From Methylomarinum sp. (GTDB lineage: Bacteria > Pseudomonadota > Gammaproteobacteria > Methylococcales > Methylomonadaceae), in contig WTAG01000694.1 of NCBI GenBank assembly GCA_013139755.1, forward strand, positions 1 to 7,688: DNA of 7,688 nt, in the 5' to 3' direction. Positions 1-7,130 of the stretch are shown here, one piece after another (within the stretch, counting starts at the first letter, position 1; every line of letters starts with the position of its first letter). A model generated the notes under the pieces. The model did not search any database. It worked only from the letters and a program-made list of their open reading frames with translations, and was not told the origin of the DNA. A program made the position numbers and the translations under genes.

Positions 1-800
1 TATCCCTTTTATTGATATTTTCTTTTCCAGTTCAAGCAGAGATTTTTCAGTGGCTTGATGATAATGGACAAAAACACTTTTCTGATAAACCGCATCAAGG
101 TGCGCAAACATTACAGTTAAATGCGGGTTACAGCTATTACTCAGTAAAGAAAGTTTTTGATGGCGATACTATTTTATTAAGCAACGGTAATAAAGTGCGT
201 TTTTTAGGTATCAATACGCCGGAAGTAGAAGGGCGGAATAAACAGGCTCAGGCTGGTGGTGATGAGGCAAAGCAGTGGCTGGTAAATCAATTAAAAGGCA
301 CAAAAGTACGGCTGGAAAAAGATGTGGAAAAACAGGATAAATATGGGCGTTTGCTGGCGCATGTATTTACTGAGGCTAAAGAACACTTTAACCTGAAATT
401 AGTTGAAAAAGGCCTGGCTACAGTGAATGTGTATCCGCCTAATCTAAAGTATACCGATGACTTGATTGAGGCACAGCAACAAGCAGAATTAAGTCAATTA
501 GGTGTTTGGCGATATAAGGAATATGCACCTAAACCGGTAGAGCAGATAAAGAGGGGAAGCTTTAAGGGTTGGCAAAGAGTAGTGGGGCGAGTGAGAAATG
601 TTCGTCACACCCGTAAATACAGTTATTTAAATTTATCGGATAGTTTTGGCTTAAAAATAGACCGTAAAACAGCGGCATTATTTCCAAAACTAGAAAGTTA
701 TGTCGGCAAGCAGGTAGAAGCGAGGGGTTGGATTAATAAACGTAAAAAACAATACAGTATGTTTATTCGTCATCCTAGTGCAATTAAAAGGTATGAATAG
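1..800 (+). CDS. Secreted thermonuclease-family protein (DUF4124-like + SNase + OB-like tail), 5' partial
   Basis: Predicted exported nuclease of the staphylococcal nuclease (SNase) family, cleaving phosphodiester bonds in DNA or RNA. The frame is open to the left edge: reading begins at base 3 and gives SLLL before the TTG at 12, so that TTG is probably not the start but lies inside a signal peptide whose first residues are off-window. A likely signal-peptidase site follows VQA. Numbering from the TTG codon: residues 10-27 (EIFQW.DDNG..HFSDKP) look like a DUF4124 segment; 44-170 are the SNase domain, with DGDT at 50-53, R63 and E71 in VRFLGINTPE, and R113 in KYGRLLA matching the catalytic Arg/Glu/Arg set. 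The position of the staphylococcal Asp40 is Asn68, as in many bacterial homologues. Residues about 182-258 resemble an OB-fold found at the end of some related proteins (GRVRNV, SYLNLSD, GKQVEARGWI). It converges on the next gene across a shared hairpin. Family assignment is firm; substrate is not known. Confidence 0.9.
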   Translation, partial: SLLLIFSFPVQAEIFQWLDDNGQKHFSDKPHQGAQTLQLNAGYSYYSVKKVFDGDTILLSNGNKVRFLGINTPEVEGRNKQAQAGGDEAKQWLVNQLKGTKVRLEKDVEKQDKYGRLLAHVFTEAKEHFNLKLVEKGLATVNVYPPNLKYTDDLIEAQQQAELSQLGVWRYKEYAPKPVEQIKRGSFKGWQRVVGRVRNVRHTRKYSYLNLSDSFGLKIDRKTAALFPKLESYVGKQVEARGWINKRKKQYSMFIRHPSAIKRYE

Positions 801-814
801 TATTCATACCTTTT
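786..814. terminator. Bidirectional intrinsic terminator between convergent genes
   Basis: Perfect 13-bp inverted repeat AAAAGGTATGAAT / ATTCATACCTTTT around a 3-base loop AGT. The stem has A's at its foot on one side and T's on the other, so either transcript ends the hairpin with a run of U. It lies between the plus-strand nuclease and the minus-strand gene ending at 835. The nuclease stop codon TAG (798-800) sits at the top of the stem and in the loop, so the terminator overlaps the last coding bases. The stem has few G-C pairs, so efficiency may be moderate. Confidence 0.8.
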
Positions 815-834
815 GGTCATTACCTACCTGTGGT

Positions 835-1350
835 TTATTTAAGCAGCTCCGAGAATGGTTTAAGTGAAGCTGTGTTGTGTTGTTTGCAAACGGTTAACTC
901 ATAGGTTTTTCCATCAACAGTAATTGATGTATCTTCTAAAGTGGTTGTGCGTTTGCATCTTGTTCCTTTAGCCGTACTGGCTTGGCATTGACTACTGTTA
1001 TCTTTTAAATTAATACTATCGTTGCTGGTTTCTACGATAGTTTCTATTTTTGTGGCAGTGTCATCAGTGACTGTTTCTGCTTCGACCTGTTTTGTTGGTG
1101 TAGTATCTGCGGAGACTGCTTCTACTTCAGTCTGTTCTTTGGCAGCAGGGGTGTCAGATTGTTGTGAGACAAGTGGTTTGACGCAGTTTAGTTGTTTTCT
1201 AAAAACGAACATAATAGCGATAACAAGTAGTAATGGCCATATAGGTGGTAAAAAGCCAGAATCAGTTGTTTCAGCAGCCATGGCCATTCTAGAATTAAAG
1301 ATAATGAATGTGGCGCTTAATAAAATGGAGATGCTTTTGGTTCTGCGCAT
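835..1350 (-). CDS. Membrane-anchored small protein with C-terminal Cys/His cluster, function unknown
   Basis: I do not recognise a named family with confidence. The 171-residue product has three parts. Residues 1-25 look like a signal peptide (RRTK then a hydrophobic run, AMA before the likely cut). Residues 34-50 form a hydrophobic segment followed by RK, which fits a membrane anchor. Residues about 62-118 are a low-complexity Thr/Glu/Val/Asp-rich linker. The last 50 residues carry C122, C132, C155 and H158 in the pattern C-x9-C-x22-C-x2-H, with STAKGTRCKR between the first two Cys. This resembles small putative zinc or structural modules of the type C-x-A-x-T-x-x-G-x-x-C-k-r...C-x-x-H (DUF5763-like). 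The ATG at 1350 is supported by AAGG (1358-1361) seven bases upstream and by the signal peptide starting directly after it. It lies 91 bases beyond ubiC, so it may be cotranscribed or have its own promoter. The gene ends at the shared terminator. Confidence 0.8.
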   Translation of the reverse strand: MRRTKSISILLSATFIIFNSRMAMAAETTDSGFLPPIWPLLLVIAIMFVFRKQLNCVKPLVSQQSDTPAAKEQTEVEAVSADTTPTKQVEAETVTDDTATKIETIVETSNDSINLKDNSSQCQASTAKGTRCKRTTTLEDTSITVDGKTYELTVCKQHNTASLKPFSELLK

Positions 1351-1404
1351 TGTGATGCCTTTTTTTCTGTGGGTTAGGTTTATTTGCTTGTTTTTAAAGT
1401 GGTT

Positions 1405-1420
1405 ATGCTAAAAATAGCAT
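1405..1420. repeat. Short perfect inverted repeat upstream of the Cys/His membrane protein gene
   Basis: ATGCTA, four A's, TAGCAT: a perfect 6-bp dyad in the 91-base gap between ubiC and the 171-residue protein gene. On the minus strand it reads ATGCTATTTTTAGCAT. No run of T follows it on either strand, so it is a poor terminator. It sits about 55 bases upstream of the ATG at 1350, where an operator or a hairpin in the leader could lie. Functional meaning is a guess. Confidence 0.3.
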
Positions 1421-1441
1421 GTCTTAGGGAATTATTGAAAT

Positions 1442-2011
1442 TTATTGTGAAAATAGTTCTAAAGCCCCTGGCATAAAAAACTCACTGACCAGCATTTTAT
1501 GTTTTTGAATCGCATAGACCGTTCGTCTTCCCCAGACTTTTTGTTCAACATCAACCTTTTCTATTAATGCAGGTGTCCATATTTTGTGCTGTACACAGCT
1601 AATATCTAATTCTAAGCGTTCTAGTTTAGGGTAAGAAAAAATCACTTCACCTAAGGGTCGAGTACCTAAATGCGATAAATTACGTTTGGCTATTTTTATG
1701 GTTTTTTCGGGCAGAATGGTTCTGGCAAGAATTAAGGGTTTGCCATCCGCGTGTAACAAAACTTCCCTGACTAAATTGTATTGTTGGTGAGGAAGGTTTA
1801 ATAGTTTGCATTCACTCAGGAACGCGGGTTTCCAGCGGTGAAACAATATTTCAACTGTAAATGCAGAGCCGTAAACGTTACGTAGTCTACGAGTTAATGA
1901 ACCTTTTTCATAAACCCATGAGTGCACATCAGCAGGCAATGTTTGTTTGATGCCTGGGTGTTTTTTTTTCCAGTGTGGGTCTTGAGTGAATAGAAAACTA
2001 TTTTTATGCAC
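1442..2011 (-). CDS. ubiC: Chorismate--pyruvate lyase UbiC
   Basis: Cytosolic enzyme that splits chorismate into 4-hydroxybenzoate and pyruvate, the entry step of ubiquinone ring synthesis. The 189-residue product shows the family landmarks in order: SLTRRL (38-43), LVREVLL with R82, DGKPLILARTILP (89-101), LGTRPLGEVIF with L120, the WGRR block late in the protein, and SEFFMPGAL with E177. R82, L120 and E177 line up with the substrate-binding R76, L114 and E155 of the E. coli enzyme. It is somewhat longer than the 165-residue E. coli protein, mainly by a basic N-terminus. The start is GTG at 2011: the frame is the same as recG's, whose TAA lies at 2018-2020, so no earlier start is possible, and no ATG follows before the conserved region. 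A GAGG at 2023-2026, inside the last recG codons, is the likely ribosome site, at a rather long 11-base spacing. The 6-base gap suggests coupling to recG. No ubiA is adjacent within the window. Confidence 0.93.
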   Translation of the reverse strand: MHKNSFLFTQDPHWKKKHPGIKQTLPADVHSWVYEKGSLTRRLRNVYGSAFTVEILFHRWKPAFLSECKLLNLPHQQYNLVREVLLHADGKPLILARTILPEKTIKIAKRNLSHLGTRPLGEVIFSYPKLERLELDISCVQHKIWTPALIEKVDVEQKVWGRRTVYAIQKHKMLVSEFFMPGALELFSQ

Positions 2012-2017
2012 TAATTT

Positions 2018-4105
2018 TTATACCTCGGAATAAAGAGGGGTTTGACCTAGCCAGCGATCAATTATAGGTTGGATTGTCTTTGGGTATTGACTACAGATAA
2101 TTTGAGCTGCGTCCTGTACCGATTCGAGTAAATCGGTGTCTCGATTGAGGTTAGCAATTTTTAATTGCATCATCCCTGTTTGTCTAGTGCCCATAACATC
2201 GCCTGGGCCGCGTAATTCTAAATCTTTTTCGGCAATTACAAAGCCATCGTTACTTTCTCTTAATACCCCAAGTCTATGTCTACCCATATTAGATAACGGG
2301 CTTTGATACATTAATAAACAGTAGCTTTCCTGGTCACCCCGACCAACCCTGCCGCGTAATTGGTGTAGTTGAGATAGGCCTAGTCGTTCGGCATTTTCAA
2401 TAATCATTAAACTGGCATTAGGGACATCGACACCCACTTCAATAACCGTGGTTGCCACTAATAAATCATAATCATGATTTTTAAAGCCTTGCATGATGGT
2501 ATCTTTGTCAGCCGATTTCATTTTACCGTGTACCAGAGCGACACGTACATCGGGTAAAACTTGAGTTAAATACTCGGCAGTTTTTTCTGCGGCTTCACAT
2601 TGTAAAACTTCAGATTCTTCAATTAAGGTGCAGACCCAATAAGTTTGGTGCTTGTTAGCTGTCCAGCGATTGATTTTAGTAATGATGTCTTCGCGTCTTT
2701 CAGCAGGGATAACGCAAGTTTTTACTGGTTTTCTGCCGGGCGGTAGTTCATCAATAACGGAAATATCTAAATCAGAATACTGCAACATAGCCAGTGTTCT
2801 GGGGATAGGGGTCGCTGTCATAACTAATTGATGTGGACGACGATCCTGATGTTGACCTTTTTCCCTTAGCGCAAGGCGTTGATGTACGCCAAAACGATGT
2901 TGTTCATCAATAATAATCAAGCCCAGGTTGTTAAAAACAACACTCTCCTGAAATAAGGCATGTGTTCCTATAATAATGTTGGCAGATCCATCTTCTATAG
3001 CCGCTAAAGATTCCTTTCTGGCTTTACCTTTTAGCTGACCAGTTAAGTAAACAATGTGGCTGTTGGCGTTTTCGAACCATTGTTTAAAATTGCGTAGGTG
3101 CTGTTCTGCCAGTAATTCGGTGGGTGCCATAATGGCAACCTGATATTGGGTTGATATCGCTAATAAAGCAGCGAAAGCTGCGACAATGGTTTTCCCTGAG
3201 CCTACATCACCTTGTACCAGTCTAAGCATAGGGTGGCTTGATGTGCAATCTGCGGTAATTTCACTCACCACACGATTTTGAGCAGCAGTTAACTGAAAGG
3301 GAAGGGCGCTTAAAAAGTCATTGATTTTTGCGTTATCAATATTAAACACAGGGGCTTGCCACTTTTTAACTGCCGCTTTGTTTTGGATTAATATTAGATG
3401 ATGAGCTAATAATTCCTCAAAAGCTAATCGCTTTAATGCAGGTAAATTACCTTGTTGTAGTTGTGCGGCGGTAACTTGTTCTTCAGGTTGGTGTAATGCC
3501 AGTAGTGCCGTCTTTAGTGTAGGGAAATTAAATTTCGATAAGATGGCCTGAGGTAACCAGTCTGTCAGGTTGTCTGGGTGTTCTAGGTAGCATGATAATG
3601 CTTGTTTAACTGCTTTTCTAAGTGTTGCCTGTCGCAAGCCTTCGGTTAAAGGGTAGATGGGGCTTAAACAAGGTTCTGTGATATTTTCTGTAGAAGAAAT
3701 GACTTTGTATTCAGGATGGACTATTTCCATCCCTTGGTAACCATGCCGGATTTCACCAAAGCAACTAACTAATGTGCCTGGGCTTAGGTTTGACTTTTGT
3801 TTGGCGGTAAAGTGAAAAAACTTTAAGGTCAGATAGCCTGTTTGATCACTGATCCTACAGACAAGGCTGTTTTTCCCTTTAAGTAATACCTCGGTAAACT
3901 CAACCGTACCGCAGGTGAGTACAGACATTCCTGGGGTAAGGGTGTTTATGGGGTATATTCTGGTTCTGTCTTCGTAACGAAGGGGTAGGTGAAACAGCAG
4001 GTCTTTAAGGGTGTTGATCCCCAGTTTTTCCAAACGCTGGGCTGACTGAGGACCGATGCCTGATAATGAAGCGACTGGTTGTGCCAGAGGTTCATGTGTA
4101 TCCAT
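2018..4105 (-). CDS. recG: ATP-dependent DNA helicase RecG
   Basis: Superfamily 2 double-strand DNA translocase that remodels stalled replication forks, drives fork reversal and Holliday-junction formation, and acts in recombination and repair. The 695-residue length is normal for the family. The N-terminal wedge region holds LSGIG (14-18), LPLRYEDRT (40-48) and an OB-like segment (about 60-135). The helicase core has Walker A GDVGSGKT (299-306), MAPTELLAEQH (326-336), the DEQH box (400-403), TATPIPRTLAM (430-440), the VIEVGVDVPNA segment (554-564) and motif VI QLRGRVGRG (582-590); all look intact. The ATG at 4105 is placed as expected relative to the conserved SLSGIG start. I see no Shine-Dalgarno sequence before it, and the ridA stop is only 10 bases upstream, so translation is probably coupled to ridA. 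Confidence 0.98.
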   Translation of the reverse strand: MDTHEPLAQPVASLSGIGPQSAQRLEKLGINTLKDLLFHLPLRYEDRTRIYPINTLTPGMSVLTCGTVEFTEVLLKGKNSLVCRISDQTGYLTLKFFHFTAKQKSNLSPGTLVSCFGEIRHGYQGMEIVHPEYKVISSTENITEPCLSPIYPLTEGLRQATLRKAVKQALSCYLEHPDNLTDWLPQAILSKFNFPTLKTALLALHQPEEQVTAAQLQQGNLPALKRLAFEELLAHHLILIQNKAAVKKWQAPVFNIDNAKINDFLSALPFQLTAAQNRVVSEITADCTSSHPMLRLVQGDVGSGKTIVAAFAALLAISTQYQVAIMAPTELLAEQHLRNFKQWFENANSHIVYLTGQLKGKARKESLAAIEDGSANIIIGTHALFQESVVFNNLGLIIIDEQHRFGVHQRLALREKGQHQDRRPHQLVMTATPIPRTLAMLQYSDLDISVIDELPPGRKPVKTCVIPAERREDIITKINRWTANKHQTYWVCTLIEESEVLQCEAAEKTAEYLTQVLPDVRVALVHGKMKSADKDTIMQGFKNHDYDLLVATTVIEVGVDVPNASLMIIENAERLGLSQLHQLRGRVGRGDQESYCLLMYQSPLSNMGRHRLGVLRESNDGFVIAEKDLELRGPGDVMGTRQTGMMQLKIANLNRDTDLLESVQDAAQIICSQYPKTIQPIIDRWLGQTPLYSEV

Positions 4106-4115
4106 GGTTTATACG

Positions 4116-4514
4116 CTAGCTTGGGTATTCTTCTCTAATAACCATGATAGCATCCATTTCTACGCTAACACCTTTAGGTAATGCGGCAACACCAACAGCT
4201 GCGCGGGCAGGGTACGGTTGAGTAAAATATTCACTCATAATCTCATTTACAATAGGAAAATCAGAAAGGTCTGTTAAAAACACATTCAATTTAACAATAT
4301 CAAAAAAATCACCGCCAGCCGCTTCTGCAACTGCTTTAAGGTTGTCAAAAACTTGTCTGATATGTACAGAAATATCACCTTCAATAATTTCCATGGTCTC
4401 AGGAACTAGCGGGATCTGACCGGAAAGATAGACTGTATCATTCACTTTTACCGCTTGTGAATAAGTACCAATGGCTTGAGGTGCTTTGTTGGTTTCGATG
4501 ATTGTTTTTGACAT
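4116..4514 (-). CDS. ridA: RidA family reactive intermediate/imine deaminase
   Basis: RidA (YjgF/YER057c/UK114) family enzyme, a cytosolic trimer in characterised members, which hydrolyses reactive 2-aminoacrylate and related enamine/imine intermediates released by PLP enzymes such as threonine dehydratase. The 132-residue length is close to the family norm. Key features are [12 protein letters not shown] (11-22) with Y18, LSGQIPL (30-36), the NVFLTD segment (77-82), [14 protein letters not shown] (102-115) with R104, and VEMDAI with E119. R104 corresponds to the arginine that marks active archetypal RidA, and E119 to the catalytic-site glutamate. It lies 80 bases after spoT and 10 before recG. 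The ATG at 4514 has no obvious ribosome site. Annotators often call this family 'translation initiation inhibitor' or 'endoribonuclease L-PSP'; the retained arginine favours deaminase. Confidence 0.93.
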   Translation of the reverse strand: MSKTIIETNKAPQAIGTYSQAVKVNDTVYLSGQIPLVPETMEIIEGDISVHIRQVFDNLKAVAEAAGGDFFDIVKLNVFLTDLSDFPIVNEIMSEYFTQPYPARAAVGVAALPKGVSVEMDAIMVIREEYPS

Positions 4515-4562
4515 TTTATGTTCAGTTTCTAATTTATGCTTGCTTGAGTTAAGAGTGGTGCG

Positions 4563-4592
4563 GCGTAAAGCCTGATTAACGATATTTTACGC
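4563..4592 (-). repeat. Hairpin just after the spoT stop codon
   Basis: Seven-base perfect arms GCGTAAA and TTTACGC around a 16-base loop, beginning two bases past the spoT TAA in the transcript and filling part of the 80-base spoT-ridA gap. No U-run follows on the transcribed strand, so a strong intrinsic terminator is unlikely. It could be a partial attenuator, an RNA-processing site or chance. I saw no good promoter for ridA in the rest of the gap. Confidence 0.35.
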
Positions 4593-4594
4593 TT

Positions 4595-6769
4595 TTAAGC
4601 CTTAACACGGGTAATTTTTAAAATGATAAGCAATTTCTTTAATTTGCGGATAATTTTTGCTAAATGAACCCTGTCTTTAACGGTTAAGGTGATTAAATCA
4701 ATAGAGACTTTATCATCCTGGTCGGCGATGGTCACACTTTCAATATTAGAATCCATGCTAGAAATTGTAGAGGCAATTGTGGCCAGTGTGCCGCGTTGGT
4801 TCAGTAATTCAATTCTAAGTTCAGTAGAGAACTCACCTGAAACTTCCTGGCTCCATTCAACATCAATCCAGCTAGTTTGTTTTTTACGAACGTCCTTACT
4901 ATTACGACATTCCGGGTGATGGATGACTATACCTTTGCCAGGGTTAAAAAAACCAGTAATAGGGTCGCCAGGAATGGGGTGGCAACATTTTGCTAAGGTA
5001 ATCACCATGCCTTCTGTGCCTTTAATGATTAAAGGCGCGTGGTCAGTTGCCGTTTCTTCTAATTTGACCGCGGCATAGATGTCTTCTTGAGAAAGTCTTT
5101 TGGCAATTAAGATAGGCATTTTGTTGCCTAAGCCTATGTCTTCTAATAGCTCATCCATAGATTGCATTTTCATGACATCTAGCAACTGCTGAATTCGAGA
5201 ATCTTCTATTTCGTCTAGTTTAATATTTGAGCTTTGCAGCTCTTTTTCAAGCAAGCGATGACCCAGGCTAACAGCTTCTTTTTGTTGAAAGTGTTTAAGA
5301 TAGTTTCTTATGCTGCTACGTGCTTTGGCTGTAACAATGTAATTCAGCCATGCTGGGTTAGGCGTGCCCCAGGAAGCTGTGATTACCTCAACTGTCATGC
5401 CATTTTCAAGCTGGGTTTGCAGGGAAACGAGTTTATTATCAATTCTGGCAGAAATGCAGGCATCACCAATATCGGTATGCACGGCATAAGCAAAATCAAC
5501 AATTGTAGCGCCTCTGGGTAATTTTATAATATTGCCTTGAGGTGTAAAAACAAACACTTCTTGAGGGAATAAATCGACTTTTAAATTGTCGATAAACTCC
5601 AGTGAATCGCCTGCGGTCTTTTGCATTTCCAATAGATCTCGCAGCCATTCATTGGCAAGCGCTTGGGAGCTTTCGCGGTTAGAGTCGTTAGATTTATATA
5701 GCCAATGTGCTGCAATGCCTGATTCTGCCAAACGATGCATTCCATGGGTTCTAATTTGTATTTCTATGGGCACGCCATAGGGGCCAATTAAAATGGTATG
5801 CAGTGATTGATACCCATTGGCCTTGGGGATTGCAATGTAGTCTTTAAATTTACCCGGAACAGGTTTAAATAGATTGTGAACGCAGCCTAAAATGCGGTAA
5901 CAGTCATCAACGTGGTCACAGTAAATACGAAAAGCATAAACATCAAAAACATTGGAAAAAGGGATTTTCTGACGCTGCATTTTCTTGTAAATGCTGGCGA
6001 TATTTTTTTCTCTGCCAACTACTTTAAATATAAGGCCAGTTTGATTGAGTCTGTTTTGAATGCTGCTTTCAATGGTAGTAACAATTTCTCGTCGATTGCC
6101 TCGTGCTTTACTTACTGCACCTTTAAGTACGCGATAACGATTCGGGTATATGGCTTCTAAACATAATGCCTCTAATTTGTGGCGTATGTTGTTCATGCTC
6201 AGGCGGTTATCCAGCGGAACGTAAATTTCTTGTGTTTCTTTGGCGATACGACGTTTTTTTTCATTCGGCATAGAGCCGAGTGTTTGCATGTTGTGCAGGC
6301 GGTCAGCTAGTTTGACAATAATGACGCGTAGGTCTTTAGCCATAGCCAATAGCATTTTTCTAACGTTTTCAGCCTGTGCTTCAGCGTGTGATTTGTTATC
6401 GAGTTTGGTCAGCTTGGTAACACCGTCGACTAAATCGGCAACGTTAGAGCTAAATGCCTCGCTTAAACCCTCTTTGCTAACAGCTGTGTCTTCAATGACA
6501 TCGTGTAAAATTCCAGCAATAATACCTCGGGTATCCATGCGCATTTCAGCAAGGGTGATAGCAACAGAAAGAGGATGGCAAATATAAGCTTCGCCACTTT
6601 TACGAAATTGCCCAGAATGGGCATCCGCACCAAAATGATAGGCACGGACAATATTATCTATTTTATCCGGGTTTAAGTAGCTGCCCGCAATTGTTGTTAA
6701 TTGCTTTAATAATTTTGATTCCGGAGAATCAGTCTCAGCAAAGGGGGCTATAGCAGCTACTTCCAGCAT
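4595..6769 (-). CDS. spoT: Bifunctional (p)ppGpp synthase/hydrolase SpoT
   Basis: Makes (p)ppGpp from ATP and GDP/GTP and hydrolyses it, setting the stringent response. Domains in order over 724 residues: the HD hydrolase, with H65, the H89-D90 pair in LHDVIEDT and D156 in KLADRLHN all present; the synthetase, with D276 in DVYAFR and E336 in EIQIRT; TGS at about 404-465 with H431 in YAVHTDIG; the Cys/His module with C595-C596, H617-H618 and C621; and a C-terminal ACT domain from about 647. Intact sites in both halves favour a true bifunctional enzyme. The charge motif that is RxKD in bifunctional enzymes and ExDD in RelA-type synthetases reads KFKD (307-310), keeping the basic character. The usual PLA.RLG loop reads PLDNRLSM (185-192). 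The N-terminus is about 17 residues longer than in E. coli; the ATG at 6769 is the only good start, six bases after rpoZ and without a visible ribosome site, implying coupling. Confidence 0.97.
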   Translation of the reverse strand: MLEVAAIAPFAETDSPESKLLKQLTTIAGSYLNPDKIDNIVRAYHFGADAHSGQFRKSGEAYICHPLSVAITLAEMRMDTRGIIAGILHDVIEDTAVSKEGLSEAFSSNVADLVDGVTKLTKLDNKSHAEAQAENVRKMLLAMAKDLRVIIVKLADRLHNMQTLGSMPNEKKRRIAKETQEIYVPLDNRLSMNNIRHKLEALCLEAIYPNRYRVLKGAVSKARGNRREIVTTIESSIQNRLNQTGLIFKVVGREKNIASIYKKMQRQKIPFSNVFDVYAFRIYCDHVDDCYRILGCVHNLFKPVPGKFKDYIAIPKANGYQSLHTILIGPYGVPIEIQIRTHGMHRLAESGIAAHWLYKSNDSNRESSQALANEWLRDLLEMQKTAGDSLEFIDNLKVDLFPQEVFVFTPQGNIIKLPRGATIVDFAYAVHTDIGDACISARIDNKLVSLQTQLENGMTVEVITASWGTPNPAWLNYIVTAKARSSIRNYLKHFQQKEAVSLGHRLLEKELQSSNIKLDEIEDSRIQQLLDVMKMQSMDELLEDIGLGNKMPILIAKRLSQEDIYAAVKLEETATDHAPLIIKGTEGMVITLAKCCHPIPGDPITGFFNPGKGIVIHHPECRNSKDVRKKQTSWIDVEWSQEVSGEFSTELRIELLNQRGTLATIASTISSMDSNIESVTIADQDDKVSIDLITLTVKDRVHLAKIIRKLKKLLIILKITRVKA

Positions 6770-6775
6770 GTGCGT

Positions 6776-7021
6776 TTAAGTTATGTCAGGAGTATTGGAT
6801 CGTGGTAACTCACCTGTGTTGTGTAGAAGATCAATATTCTCTTCAGTCACATGGCCTTCAGCAATTTCACGTAAAGCAAGCACAGTATCTTTATCTCTAC
6901 CACGAGGAATAAATTCGTCAGCCCCTTTTGATAGTTGACGCGCTCTTTTACTGGCTAATAAAACCAATTTAAAGCGATTCTCAACATGTTCTAAACAATC
7001 TTCAACGGTAACTCGAGCCAT
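6776..7021 (-). CDS. rpoZ: DNA-directed RNA polymerase subunit omega
   Basis: Smallest RNA polymerase subunit; it clamps the C-terminal part of beta-prime during assembly and in E. coli forms part of a ppGpp binding site. The 81-residue protein begins MARVTVEDC and shows the family core: [16 protein letters not shown] (15-30) followed by ALREIAEG (49-56). The acidic, less conserved tail ends at SNTPDIT. Length is slightly below the E. coli protein (91), within family range. The ATG at 7021 is preceded by TAGG with eight bases between. It is the first gene of the rpoZ-spoT-ridA-recG-ubiC cluster, six bases before spoT. Confidence 0.97.
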   Translation of the reverse strand: MARVTVEDCLEHVENRFKLVLLASKRARQLSKGADEFIPRGRDKDTVLALREIAEGHVTEENIDLLHNTGELPRSNTPDIT

Positions 7022-7101
7022 TATAAAAACCTATTAAATTTGAATTAATCTCGCGTAGTATATTTACCTAAAAACAAGGCTAATATAAAAGAGAACTGGT
7101 T

Positions 7102-7130
7102 ATTATATGAATAAAATGATATTTAAGCAA
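7102..7130 (-). promoter_or_regulatory. Candidate sigma-70 promoter for the rpoZ operon
   Basis: On the minus strand, TTGCTT (7125-7130) and a perfect TATAAT (7102-7107) are separated by the ideal 17 bases. Transcription would begin near 7095, leaving a leader of about 75 bases before the rpoZ ATG. The -35 matches the consensus only in TTG. Bases after the -10 (AACCAG) are not notably GC-rich, so a typical stringently inhibited discriminator is not evident here. A second -10-like box, TATACT at 7057-7062, is followed by GC-rich ACGCGA but lacks a good -35 at proper spacing. Confidence 0.5.

Noticed and set aside
1022..1411. Plus-strand open frame of 129 codons opposite the Cys/His membrane protein gene
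   Set aside because: It is antisense to a gene with a good ribosome site, signal peptide and conserved tail. Its Ser/Val/Thr-rich product mirrors the Thr/Glu repeats of the real gene.
1411..1439. Promoter for the Cys/His protein: TTCAAT and TATTTT on the minus strand with 17-base spacing
   Set aside because: Each box matches only 3-4 of 6 consensus bases in an AT-rich gap, so it is not distinguishable from background.
4689..6651. Several open frames on both strands inside spoT
   Set aside because: They overlap a complete, highly conserved gene in other frames and show no domain or start signal of their own.
7057..7085. Second rpoZ promoter using TATACT at 7057-7062 with a GC-rich discriminator
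   Set aside because: At 16-18-base spacing the -35 positions read poorly (TATTAG and neighbours), and the better TTGTTT lies only 9 bases away. Kept only as a remark under the promoter.
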